The notes below the pieces were generated by a model. The model was not told the origin of the DNA and made no database searches. It worked only from the letters and a program-made list of their open reading frames with translations. A DNA stretch of 64,000 bases from Shewanella oneidensis MR-1 (GTDB lineage: Bacteria > Pseudomonadota > Gammaproteobacteria > Enterobacterales > Shewanellaceae), in the NCBI RefSeq assembly GCF_000146165.2, contig NC_004347.2:2108001-2172000 (forward strand). Direction: 5' to 3'. This document shows, in pieces, positions 19,294 to 27,072 of the stretch. A program made the position numbers and the translations under genes. Position 1 is the stretch's first letter. Each line of letters opens with the position of its first letter.

Positions 19294-20109
19294 TCATGCA
19301 ACCATCAATGGCGGCTTTCCGCCATTGGCTTTGTGCGGCCGTTCATGATTGTAAAACCATAACCATTTTGTGGCATAGTCCTGAACTTCTTCAAGCGTAT
19401 CAAATAAATGTTTGCTTACCCAGCTGTACCTGATGGTCTTATTGTGTCGTTCTATGTACGCATTTTGCTGTGGCTTGCCAGGTTGAATGTAATCAATCCT
19501 GATCTCATGCTTTTTCGCCCATTCCGTAAATTCGTGGCTAATAAATTCAGGTCCATTGTCACAACGGATCGCGATTGGTTTTGTTCGCCCTTCAAGTAGC
19601 TGATTTAGGGTCCGGATCACCCGCATTGTTGGCAATGAAAAACCTGCTTCAATCGCGAGCCCTTCACGTTTAAAGTCATCAATCACGTTGAACAGTCGAT
19701 AGCTTCGTCCATCTGATAACTGGTCATGCATAAAATCTATCGACCAAACCTGATTGGCTTTAGTTGGCTCTTTCAGCGGCTCTGGTGCATTTCGTTTTAA
19801 CCTTCTGCGCGGTTTTATCCGCAGATTTAACGCTAATTCGCAGTAAATTCGGTATACACGCTTGTGGTTCCAAGCAAAGCCTTTTACGTTGCGTAAGTAA
19901 TTAAAACACTGACCAAAGCCCCAATCCGATTCTTTTTCAGTTAATTCAACAAGAAATTCTGCAATCTCTGCATTTTCGTCATCATTAACGCGCCGGTAGC
20001 GATAACAGGTTTCGCTGATACAAAATGCTGCACAGGCCAAACGGATACTGATTTTTCGATTTGCAACTGCATGCTGAGCCATCGCTTTACGTTGCGACAG
20101 CTTTACCAC
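19294..20109 (-). CDS. IS3-family transposase OrfB (IS51/IS407-like)
   Basis: The 271-residue rve integrase core has Asp in [10 protein letters not shown], Asp in IRCDNGPEF and Glu in [15 protein letters not shown]. An HTH_21-type region lies at the N-terminus. It begins GTG GTA AAG directly in the -1 frame after the slippery site, so the functional protein is probably an OrfAB fusion. The frame looks intact. Confidence 0.9.
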   Translation of the reverse strand: MVKLSQRKAMAQHAVANRKISIRLACAAFCISETCYRYRRVNDDENAEIAEFLVELTEKESDWGFGQCFNYLRNVKGFAWNHKRVYRIYCELALNLRIKPRRRLKRNAPEPLKEPTKANQVWSIDFMHDQLSDGRSYRLFNVIDDFKREGLAIEAGFSLPTMRVIRTLNQLLEGRTKPIAIRCDNGPEFISHEFTEWAKKHEIRIDYIQPGKPQQNAYIERHNKTIRYSWVSKHLFDTLEEVQDYATKWLWFYNHERPHKANGGKPPLMVA

Positions 20110-20369
20110 TTTTTTGCCATGGCTTCCTGAATGACATCGGCCTTTAGCCGCTCTTCGGCATACATCTTTTTCAGTCGAGCATTTTCAGCTTCAAGCTCTT
20201 TTAGACGAGCCATCAATGACGCATCCATGCCGCCAAATTTGGCTCGCCATTTGTAAAAAGTCGCTGAGCTCATGCCATGTTCGCGGCACAATTCTGGGAC
20301 TGGAGTTCCGGCTTCAGCTTGTTTAAGGATTGCCATGATTTGGCTATCGGTGAATTTTGATGTTTTCAT
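20103..20369 (-). CDS. IS3-family transposase OrfA (IS51/IS407-like)
   Basis: The 88-residue protein has a helix-turn-helix [13 protein letters not shown]...[20 protein letters not shown] and a coiled coil ([21 protein letters not shown]). GGAGATTC precedes its start. It ends MAKKW-stop, with the slippery A6G in the AKK codons. Confidence 0.9.
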   Translation of the reverse strand: MKTSKFTDSQIMAILKQAEAGTPVPELCREHGMSSATFYKWRAKFGGMDASLMARLKELEAENARLKKMYAEERLKADVIQEAMAKKW

Positions 20370-20885
20370 AGTGAATCTCCTGCGTTTATGTTACGAGAAA
20401 ATTCTACTTTTGACGTCAGTTAATTTGAGGGGGGATTACCTTCCAACAACTGCTTCAGTCTGAGAATCTACACCGAGCTTGGTGTCAAGTTAAAGCCAAT
20501 AATGGCGCGGCGGGTATCGATGGCATGACCATCGAAGCCTTCCCGCTTTGGGTGCAGCAAGGCGGTTGGCAACAGTGTAAATCTCAACTTGAGTTAGGTG
20601 AATATCAACCCTCAGCAGTCAGACGCGTAGAGATCGACAAACCCGATGGCGGTAAACGCAAACTGGGTATCCCTAACGTCATTGATCGTGTGATACAGCA
20701 ATCAATTGCTCAAATTCTCACGCCGTTGTTTGACCCTTTCTTCTCGGCTAATAGCTTCGGCTTTAGACCGAATAGGAATGCCAAACAAGCGGTCTTGCAA
20801 GTCAGGGATATCATCAAACTGAAACGCAAATTTGCCGTCGATGTTGATCTGTCCAAGTTCTTTGATCGAGTAAATCATGTACTGG

Positions 20886-21695
20886 TCAACCCAAACTGGA
20901 CACTTTTACTTGAGAATTCTCAAACTCTACAGGTGACAGATCGTTATTAGCAGAATGAAGTCGCTCCAAGTTGTAATATTTGATGTAAGCCGTCACATCT
21001 TGCTTCATAAACTCCCTTGTTGGTTGAGCAACTTTAAAAATCCAATCGTGTTTCAAGCTACCAAAGAATCGCTCAACAACGGCATTATCCCAACACGCAC
21101 CCACATCACCCATGCTGGCTCGGATACCATAGCTCGATAGCAGCCTACCGAATTGTTTACTGGTATATTGCGAGCCTCGGTCACTGTGAAATACCAGCCC
21201 TCGCGCTGGTTGTCGCAGGTTGTAGGCTTTTATTAATGCCTTGGATATCAAATCTGTGGTCATGCGTTTGTCTATGCGCCATCCCACAATCCGGCGTGAA
21301 TATAAATCCATCACCACAGCTAAGTACATCCAGCCTTCACCCGTCTTTAAATAGGTCACGTCACCCGCCCAGACCTGATTAGCCGATACTGGATTAAAGT
21401 TCATGTTTAACAGGTTATCAGCCACTGCATCTGAGTGTTTTCGCTGTGTCGTCACCTTGTAAGCACATCGCTGGGTTGCTTTGAGTCGAAGGCGGTGCAT
21501 AATTTTACGAACGAGATAGCGACCAACCTGGTAGCCTTCCTTGCGCAATTTCTTCACCATTTCACGATTCCCTAAGCTGCCTCGACTTTGCTTAAATAGC
21601 TGTCGAACAAGGCGATAAAGCTTCAGTGTTTCAACGCTTATCACGTTTGCAGGGCGTTTATGCCAATCGTAATAGCCTGACTTACTGACACTCAT
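20886..21695 (-). CDS. IS3-family transposase OrfB (copy 2)
   Basis: Identical 269-residue protein to the copy at 16764-17573, with DDE residues intact. Expected to be made as an OrfAB frameshift fusion. Confidence 0.92.
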   Translation of the reverse strand: MSVSKSGYYDWHKRPANVISVETLKLYRLVRQLFKQSRGSLGNREMVKKLRKEGYQVGRYLVRKIMHRLRLKATQRCAYKVTTQRKHSDAVADNLLNMNFNPVSANQVWAGDVTYLKTGEGWMYLAVVMDLYSRRIVGWRIDKRMTTDLISKALIKAYNLRQPARGLVFHSDRGSQYTSKQFGRLLSSYGIRASMGDVGACWDNAVVERFFGSLKHDWIFKVAQPTREFMKQDVTAYIKYYNLERLHSANNDLSPVEFENSQVKVSSLG

Positions 21696-21754
21696 TACTC
21701 GACATAACAGTGTTATGGGAAACAGGTGAGATTGCAGTTTGATGAAACGAAATC

Positions 21755-22045
21755 TTACTTCATTTCTCTCGCAAAGAAGGCGCTTGCCTTTTTTAGAATT
21801 TCTTTCTCCATGCGTAATTCTTTGTTTTCTCTACGCAATCGCTTCAACTCATCACGCTCAGACTCTTCTAAGGTGATGCCTTGTTGCAGGGCTTCGTGTT
21901 TTTCCTTCCAGTTGTAAAGCAGGCTCGTGCTAACTCCAAGAGACTTTGCCGCATCGGCAACGCTATAACCTTGCTCCAGCACCATCAAGACGGCTTCATC
22001 TTTAAATGCCTGCGGATAACTCTTATGTGATTTTTTCAGACTCAT
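21755..22045 (-). CDS. IS3-family transposase OrfA (copy 2)
   Basis: Identical 96-residue HTH/coiled-coil protein to the copy at 16414-16704, including the A6G slippery site. Confidence 0.92.
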   Translation of the reverse strand: MSLKKSHKSYPQAFKDEAVLMVLEQGYSVADAAKSLGVSTSLLYNWKEKHEALQQGITLEESERDELKRLRRENKELRMEKEILKKASAFFAREMK

Positions 22046-22112
22046 ATAGACCTCTTAATTTATTGACCATACTGTCTCAAAATTAAGTGTCCGATGGGAT
22101 TAGACCAGAACA

Positions 22113-22751
22113 AACTATACCAAAAATACTAACAACGCCTTCTCCCATACCGTCACTAGTATGTGAAAATTCCCCACTATAGAATTTTAGGAAATATTGT
22201 CCTTGATCAGATTGGTCAATAGACCATTCCGGCTTAAAGGTTAATACCCTGTGAAGTAATTTATTAAAAGCTTCTTGGTTTTCGAGAATGTTGAACAAGC
22301 GATATTGAAAGCTATCCAACATCGAACTTCGCTGTGCTGATAGCTGGCTATTATTAAGATAATCTACTCGCGAGTTACTCCCTTTGCCGAAGAATGGATT
22401 AAATGCCCTGCGAGAAGGTAGAACGAAAATATGAAAATTTTGGTTAACTTCATCCTTTTTTGTTTCACTACTTCCTTTTTTCATTGAAGAAACAGATTCT
22501 TCTTTTCCATCGATGAAATATTTTATTTCAACGAAATCTACTGAAGCGTTTCTCGCACCAACCGTGAAGCTTGGTGATTGATAACCACCTCGAGCTTTTA
22601 GACATTCAATGATAGAGGATTTCCCGGAATTGTTTGCTCCAGTGATAATCGTCAAACCACTTCCAGGTTGATTGTTTGGAACAGAAAAGTCCAAACTTTG
22701 CCTTTCACTGAATCCTCTAAACCCTGATATTTCTAATTTTTCAAGTGGCAT
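22113..22751 (-). pseudogene. AAA ATPase cassette gene, 3' truncated by IS copy 2
   Basis: The N-terminal half of an SMC/OLD-like AAA ATPase remains: LEKLEISGFRGF opening strand, Walker A TGANNSGKSS (about residues 36-45), and a conserved SDGMGEGVVSIFGI segment just before the break. Coding runs 11 codons into the IS (ending SGLIPSDT). The signature and Walker B regions are gone. It is preceded by an attC and reads with the other cassettes. Such ATPases often belong to two-gene defence modules; which one cannot be told. Confidence 0.8.
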
Positions 22752-22766
22752 ATTATTCCTTTGGGC

Positions 22767-22843
22767 CCCTAACGCCTCAATAACCGGCGCAGCTTTTCTG
22801 CGTCCGGCGCCCGAAGGGCGCGAAGTTAATTGACTTGTTAGGC
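22767..22843 (-). other. attC site between two cassettes (77 bp)
   Basis: On the minus strand the R'' core is GCCTAAC (22843-22837) and the R' core GTTAGGG (22773-22767). Inner arms TCAATTAAC and GTTATTGA pair, and GGGCGCCGG is part of a central stem. It separates the gene starting at 22751 from the one ending at 22848. Confidence 0.8.
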
Positions 22844-22847
22844 ATTT

Positions 22848-23402
22848 TCAAATTAGTGCAGCTATATCACTACAGTGTTGACAAAAATCACCAACAATAA
22901 ATTCAACAATGGAATCCGGTTGGCGATTTGGCTTATCAACGCCAATAATAAAAATATGCTCTCCGGAAGCACCAATTCTAAAATTGGCGGAATTAGTTCT
23001 TCGATGTTTTATTTTGTTGAGAAGCTTTTCCATTGAGATAGAAGAGCCAGCAGAAGGAAGTACACCGTTACCCGGGCCATAGTTCGCGAGATCATCTTGC
23101 TCAGCACGTGTTACCGGCGACACTGATACGGCCCTTGATATATTGAGCAGCCCTTCCAGTTGCGAGCCGGTGTAGGTGCCATCGGCTTGTAATTGATCTC
23201 TATTTCTCATTATTTCATTAACGATATGGTCTAGATGAAGCATGGCTTCTTGGCTGGCACGTGCAGCCCGCTGAAAGTCTGGAGTTGTTCTCTGCCAAGC
23301 ACTGAGAAAGACCACCGAAGTATTTTCTAGTTGATAAATAGATTCAGCAATGGACTGAGGCGAGCTTGGATTGCCTCCTGTTAGAAAAGAAATATTTCCC
23401 AT
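22848..23402 (-). CDS. Cassette-encoded protein of unknown family
   Basis: The 184-residue soluble protein begins MGNISFLTGGNPSSPQSIAE. There is a helical middle (DFQRAARASQEAMLHLDHIVNEIM), a Gly/Ser-rich loop, and a C-terminal beta-like part with GASGEHIFIIGVD and a closing CQHCSDI. No membrane span and no catalytic motif that I can name. It fills the interval between two attC sites almost exactly, the layout of a single-gene integron cassette. Confidence 0.7.
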   Translation of the reverse strand: MGNISFLTGGNPSSPQSIAESIYQLENTSVVFLSAWQRTTPDFQRAARASQEAMLHLDHIVNEIMRNRDQLQADGTYTGSQLEGLLNISRAVSVSPVTRAEQDDLANYGPGNGVLPSAGSSISMEKLLNKIKHRRTNSANFRIGASGEHIFIIGVDKPNRQPDSIVEFIVGDFCQHCSDIAALI

Positions 23403-23432
23403 TTTCTATTAATACTCCGATGTTTATTTGAT

Positions 23433-23492
23433 GCCTAACGTCTTAGTATTTATGCGCTGCGCTGTTTGCAGGGCATAAATCGCTTGTTGGAC
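23433..23492 (-). other. attC site (60 bp)
   Basis: On the minus strand the R'' core is GTCCAAC (23492-23486) and the R' core GTTAGGC (23439-23433), both matching consensus. The inner arms ATTTATGC/GCATAAAT are perfectly complementary around a short loop. It belongs to a cassette whose gene is missing or was displaced by the IS91-like unit to its right. Confidence 0.85.
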
Positions 23493-23768
23493 TTGGCCGC
23501 TGCCACATCCATGTCAATTGGTATAAATGATGCTATAGGAATTTGTTTTTTTGCGGTAGCGGTTTTTTATACAGTTTGGAGGGTAATCACTTGATATCGT
23601 TTTTGCTTTCTCATTCTTTTACACTCACTTCTGACTGATTGTTGACCTTGGTTGACAGCATTTTGGCCCCAGATTCAGGCTGACACTCATACCCTATCCC
23701 CTCATCGGCTTAACCCCATAAGGCTGGCTGCTTTTCGCTGTCGGTTACGCTACGTCTTGAGGGCGTGG

Positions 23769-24887
23769 TTATCCTGACATACGTACTGGCTGACCTTGGC
23801 TGTTTATCATCACTACCGACTGCGGTCTTATCAACCCAATAAACTGCAAATGACCTAACTGGCATTGCGGACATGACCACAAACAGTCCTTCTTAACCAA
23901 AGGACTCGCCAATACCACCTGCGGCTTACGTAGTTGCCGCAGGATGAGCGCCAGCTTTTTGCGGCGGCAAGCATTGGCAAGAAAACCAAAATGTCTCACT
24001 CGCATCAGCCCTTTGGGCAACACATGCAGTAAATAACGGCGGATAAACTCATCACAGCTTAGCCACATTTGCTTATGCTGCTGACCGTCACGATAGTCTT
24101 TGTAGTTAAAACGGACATGGTCTGCGGTCACTTCTGCAATTCTTGATTCATGCAACATGCCTTTACGGGTATAACGCCCAAGGTATTCCACCACGGTTTC
24201 GGCGCGGCTTAGACACGCTTTGCTGTAAACACACCACGGCTTTGCCATTAAGGTTTCAGCCGCTGGAATAGCCAGCTCATGTTGTCGCAGTGCCCGTAAT
24301 AGCTTAGCCCGATACACGGTGGACAAGGCTTTAACCGGAAACAGATAATCCGTTTTCACGCCATGCCAATCTCCCGCTGACGTCACCACCCCACCAGGGA
24401 TTAAGCAATGCAAGTGGATATGTTGACTCAAGGTCTGCCCCCACGTGTGCAGCACCATAGTGCAACCCAATTGACCCTGAAGGTGTTTCCGTTTCATGCC
24501 AAACTGCGCCAGCGTCTGCCACACCGATTCAAACAACGCGCTATAGAGCGGCTTGGCAGCATAGTGCGCCAAGATGTTCAACTCGTGGGGTAAGGTAAAA
24601 ACCAAATGGAAATAGCGGCAAGGCAAGACTTGCGCCTGCTGCGTAGCAATCCACGCTTGCGTCTGCCTTCCCTGACAACGAGGGCAATGCCGGTCACCAC
24701 AGGAGCAACACACCTGCTGCTCATACTGGCAAGTATCACAACGCCAGTGCTGCATCCCTAAGGTTTGCGTGCGACACTGTTGAATATGCTGGCAGACCAA
24801 AGCTTGCTGCTCGGTCAGTTTATGCTGCTGTTGATAGTGGGCTAAGTGCTGCTGAAGGATATCGCTTAAATGGTAGGAGGTTGCCAT
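23769..24887 (-). CDS. IS91-family HUH transposase
   Basis: The 372-residue protein has an N-terminal zinc-binding region rich in CxxC pairs (RCDTCQYEQQVCCSCGDRHC), an HUH metal site in HIHLHCLIPGG (about residues 157-167), and a catalytic Tyr candidate in VEYLGRYTRKG. This architecture is that of rolling-circle IS91/IS801 transposases. Its start overlaps the recombinase gene by 22 bp, so they are translationally coupled. Confidence 0.88.
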   Translation of the reverse strand: MATSYHLSDILQQHLAHYQQQHKLTEQQALVCQHIQQCRTQTLGMQHWRCDTCQYEQQVCCSCGDRHCPRCQGRQTQAWIATQQAQVLPCRYFHLVFTLPHELNILAHYAAKPLYSALFESVWQTLAQFGMKRKHLQGQLGCTMVLHTWGQTLSQHIHLHCLIPGGVVTSAGDWHGVKTDYLFPVKALSTVYRAKLLRALRQHELAIPAAETLMAKPWCVYSKACLSRAETVVEYLGRYTRKGMLHESRIAEVTADHVRFNYKDYRDGQQHKQMWLSCDEFIRRYLLHVLPKGLMRVRHFGFLANACRRKKLALILRQLRKPQVVLASPLVKKDCLWSCPQCQLGHLQFIGLIRPQSVVMINSQGQPVRMSG

Positions 24888-25729
24888 GGCATTCCCCCAA
24901 GACTTGCTAGCAAGTCACAGCCTTGATGACCTAATTCCGGCGACCAATGCAAGTAGCGTTCAGTAGACTTGATACTGTGATGCCCAAGCTGAGCCTGTAA
25001 TTGATGAAGTGGCATACCCGCTTGTAATTGATGGGTTGCATAAGCATGCCTTAGGCTGTGTGGACTGCATGGCTTAGTGATACTCGCTAAGCGGGCCGCC
25101 TTCGCTAACGCTTTACGAAAGGTCGACTCATGCAGCGGATAAACCACATCATGATAGGTCGAGGCAAACAACCATTCGACGGGATGATACGCTTGCCAAT
25201 ACTGACGCAACAGGATGAGTAAAGTCGGTGAGAGTATCACCCAGCGGTCGCAGGCACCCTTGCCTTGACACACTTTGAGTAACTGCCGCTGCCCATCGAT
25301 ATCAGCAACCTTAATATGGGTTAACTCACTGACACGCAAACCACAACCATAACACAGCGCCAACATAGCGCGTTGTTTCAGGTTTTGACAGTGGTACAGC
25401 AGTGCCGCGATATCTTGGCAACTAAGCAATTGCGGCAGTTTGTGCGGACGTTTCGGTAAACTTAGCTGAATCGTAAAGTCACGTTTTAGGACATGTTCAT
25501 AGAAAAAATGAATGCCATTAAGCTGTAACTTTAAAGTAGCTCTGGAATGATGCCGCTCAAGATTTAAGTAACGGAAATAAGCCGTAAGCTGCTCATCCGT
25601 AATGTTATCGAGCGGTTGGTTTGCATAGTGCTGAAGTTGGGTGATGGCATACAAATAAGCGTTACGCGTTCGGGCCGAGTAACCACGTAAACTAATCTCA
25701 TCATGGAATTGTTGCAGAAGTGATGACAT
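24866..25729 (-). CDS. Tyrosine recombinase of the IS91-like unit
   Basis: The 287-residue protein has an N-terminal SAM-like domain (FHDEISLRGYSARTRNAYLYAI) and a C-terminal catalytic domain with Arg in GCGLRVSELT, HSLRHAYATHQL (HxxR) and Tyr in STERYLHWSPE. It lacks the extra helix region that marks integron integrases, so it is not IntI. AGGAGGT precedes the ATG. It is the partner gene of the HUH transposase; its exact part in movement is unclear. Confidence 0.88.
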   Translation of the reverse strand: MSSLLQQFHDEISLRGYSARTRNAYLYAITQLQHYANQPLDNITDEQLTAYFRYLNLERHHSRATLKLQLNGIHFFYEHVLKRDFTIQLSLPKRPHKLPQLLSCQDIAALLYHCQNLKQRAMLALCYGCGLRVSELTHIKVADIDGQRQLLKVCQGKGACDRWVILSPTLLILLRQYWQAYHPVEWLFASTYHDVVYPLHESTFRKALAKAARLASITKPCSPHSLRHAYATHQLQAGMPLHQLQAQLGHHSIKSTERYLHWSPELGHQGCDLLASLGGMPWQPPTI

Positions 25730-25809
25730 GGTAGACCTCCTAGGTAAGGGATTATCCCTAGGAGTAAGTGTGGAGCAGCGGTTCGCTTTAGGCTCCGCGC
25801 AGCGGCTTA

Positions 25810-25816
25810 GTTCAAC
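25810..25816 (-). other. Candidate attI core site
   Basis: On the minus strand GTTGAAC matches GTTRRRY. It lies about 300 bp from the intI start, on the side where the cassettes begin. The IS91-like unit directly follows, so the first-cassette junction is no longer intact. The call rests on position and a 7-bp match only. Confidence 0.4.
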
Positions 25817-25831
25817 ATTTTATTCGTGCGC

Positions 25832-26030
25832 ATGCGCGTTTACCTCATTGGACCAGTGAAAACGCGCACAGTTAACTACTTGTATTGAGTGTAATTTATC
25901 AGCGTCTATTCAAATATACCATCTGGAAAAACGCGCAGGCGCGTTTTCCAAACCTATTATCTCAAATCGCAAACACATAACATATTGATATAAATTAATT
26001 ATATGAATTAGCACATGTACAAACGCGCAA
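25832..26030. repeat. Repeated AAACGCGCA motifs between attI and intI
   Basis: AAACGCGCA occurs in direct orientation near 25860, 25929 and 26021, with an inverted copy TGCGCGTTT at about 25833. The middle copy is half of an inverted repeat, TGGAAAAACGCGC/GCGCGTTTTCCA (25924-25950). These may be integrase-binding repeats of attI or operators in the divergent intI/cassette promoter region. Confidence 0.5.
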
Positions 26031-26074
26031 AATTTTTTCACTATTTTCCTTGATATCCGGGAATGTTAAATAAT

Positions 26075-26091
26075 ACTGTATAAAATTACAG
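26075..26091 (+). promoter_or_regulatory. LexA box of intI
   Basis: ACTGTATAAAATTACAG contains CTGT-N8-ACAG, the full gammaproteobacterial LexA consensus. It ends 21 bp before the intI ATG, so LexA bound here should block the intI promoter and SOS induction should release it. Confidence 0.85.
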
Positions 26092-26112
26092 CGTTTGGTG
26101 GTGAGGGTTATC

Positions 26113-27072
26113 ATGAGTCTAAAAAGCCCATTTCTAAGCGGCCTTCAACAAGAAATGCGTATGCGTGGTTACAGTATTAGAACGGAAAAAACCTATCTGT
26201 ATTGGATCAAGGCATTCATTAACTTTCACGGCAAGCGTCACCCAGAAACAATGGGAACGGAAGAAGTTGCACAATTTTTAACCTTCCTTGCCAATCAACG
26301 AAATGTGGCCATCAACACACAAAAAATTGCACTTAACGCATTAGCCTATTTGTATCAGAAGCATTTGCACCATGAGCTTGGGGATTTAGGTTTTTGCTAT
26401 GCCACTAAACAGAGATATTTACCGACAGTGTTATCCCCATCAGAAATCTCACTAATACTAAATGAACTTGATGGCCGCGATAGGCTAATAATAGAACTAC
26501 TCTATGGTAGTGGACTAAGAGTTTCAGAATGCCTCAGGTTACGTATCCAAGATATTGATATTGAGAGCGCTTCGCTGACCGTTAGAGACGGTAAAGGACA
26601 TAAAGATAGGCAAACCATCCTCAGCCATAGATGCGCAGAAAAGCTCACAACATATATTGAAAAGGCTATTAAGATTCAACAGGATGACAACCAGCAAGGG
26701 ATAGGTCCATCTCTGCCAAATGCATTAGAACGTAAGTATCCCAATGCGTTTAGGCAACACGGGTGGATGTTTATTTTCCCTTCAACATCAACCTGTATCA
26801 ATCCTTATACAGGAACACTTTGCAGGCATCATCTACATCAAAGTGTTATTCGTAAAGCGCTCGGGAATGCCGTGCGTAATATTCAAATGAATAAACGCGT
26901 CACCTGCCATACGTTTAGGCATAGCTTCGCAACCCATTTGCTTCAAGCTGGTCGTGATATAAGAAGTGTTCAAGAGTTACTGGGCCACAATGACGTTAGT
27001 ACCACACAAATCTATACACATGTACTTGGCCAACATTTTGCGGGGACAACTAGCCCGTTAGACACATTATAA
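26113..27072 (+). CDS. intI: Integron integrase IntI (chromosomal, Shewanella type)
   Basis: The 319-residue tyrosine recombinase cuts attI and attC sites to gain, lose and shuffle cassettes. ATG 26113 is preferred (GGTGAGGG upstream); the frame opens at 26095. The catalytic residues are Arg in GSGLRVSECLRL, HTFRHSFATHLL and Tyr in TTQIYTHVLG. The IntI-specific insertion is present as ALERKYPNAFRQHGWMFIFPS (about residues 209-229). It resembles the S. oneidensis IntI, reported to be active in recombination assays. It is divergent from its cassettes, and a LexA box lies upstream. Confidence 0.95.
   Translation: MSLKSPFLSGLQQEMRMRGYSIRTEKTYLYWIKAFINFHGKRHPETMGTEEVAQFLTFLANQRNVAINTQKIALNALAYLYQKHLHHELGDLGFCYATKQRYLPTVLSPSEISLILNELDGRDRLIIELLYGSGLRVSECLRLRIQDIDIESASLTVRDGKGHKDRQTILSHRCAEKLTTYIEKAIKIQQDDNQQGIGPSLPNALERKYPNAFRQHGWMFIFPSTSTCINPYTGTLCRHHLHQSVIRKALGNAVRNIQMNKRVTCHTFRHSFATHLLQAGRDIRSVQELLGHNDVSTTQIYTHVLGQHFAGTTSPLDTL

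Larger units (their letters stand above)
19254..20440 (-). mobile_element. Second type of IS3-family element, inside the intron RT
   Basis: The ends match as imperfect inverted repeats: left GGTAATCCTCCC..AAAAGTAGA, right (reversed) GGTAATCCCCCC..AAAAGTAGA. Exact borders and target duplication are not clear. It carries orfA and orfB overlapping by 7 bp, with a -1 slippery A AAA AAG on the minus strand at 20115-20109. It is unrelated in sequence to the 1235-bp copies. Confidence 0.88.
18715..20877 (+). mobile_element. Group II intron, 5' part only, interrupted by an IS
   Basis: The 5' end GTGTACGCCCAGCATGGGC and the downstream GAGGTGAAAGTCCTC stretch are typical of a bacterial group II intron domain I. 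A reverse transcriptase frame starts at about 19233 after AGGAGG. The element is split by an IS3-family insertion (about 19254-20440) and is cut off at 20877 by IS copy 2, so the rest of the RT and domains V-VI are missing. It lies in an attC-like hairpin on the strand opposite to the cassette genes, as described for class C-attC introns. Confidence 0.75.
19233..20877 (+). pseudogene. Group II intron reverse transcriptase/maturase, disrupted
   Basis: TTG 19233 (after GGAGGA) begins (M)SNLLIP. After the IS the same protein resumes at 20441 with FQQLLQSENLHRAWCQVKAN, NGAAGIDGMT, then IPNVIDRVIQQSIAQIL, FGFRPNRNAKQAV and AVDVDLSKFFDRVNHVL. These are RT blocks 0-3. The catalytic YADD block, the thumb and maturase domain are lost where IS copy 2 begins at 20878. 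An internal ATG at 20525 is probably not a true start. Confidence 0.85.
20878..22112 (-). mobile_element. IS3-family element, copy 2 of 3, without target duplication
   Basis: Same 1235-bp element as copy 1, inverted. Flanking triplets differ (TCA on the left, AAC on the right), unlike copies 1 and 3. The left flank is mid-gene in the intron RT and the right flank is mid-gene in an AAA ATPase. This is the mark of an IS-adjacent deletion or of recombination between two copies. Confidence 0.93.
23493..25809 (-). mobile_element. IS91-like unit: tyrosine recombinase plus HUH transposase
   Basis: Two overlapping minus-strand genes encode a tyrosine recombinase and an HUH transposase. The unit occupies the space between the attC at 23433-23492 and the core-like GTTGAAC at 25816-25810. 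Exact ends are not defined; IS91 elements lack terminal inverted repeats and target duplications. CTTGGCCGCTGC on the left (+ strand) and CTAAGCCGCTGC on the right (minus strand) resemble each other and may mark the borders. Confidence 0.65.

Noticed and set aside
16347..22112. Composite transposon formed by IS copies 1 and 2
   Set aside because: The two copies are inverted and could bound a transposon, but copy 2 has no shared target duplication with copy 1 and its flanks are truncated genes, so deletion explains it better.
24866..25729. Second integron integrase
   Set aside because: It lacks the IntI-specific insertion and overlaps an HUH transposase gene, so it belongs to the IS91-like unit.
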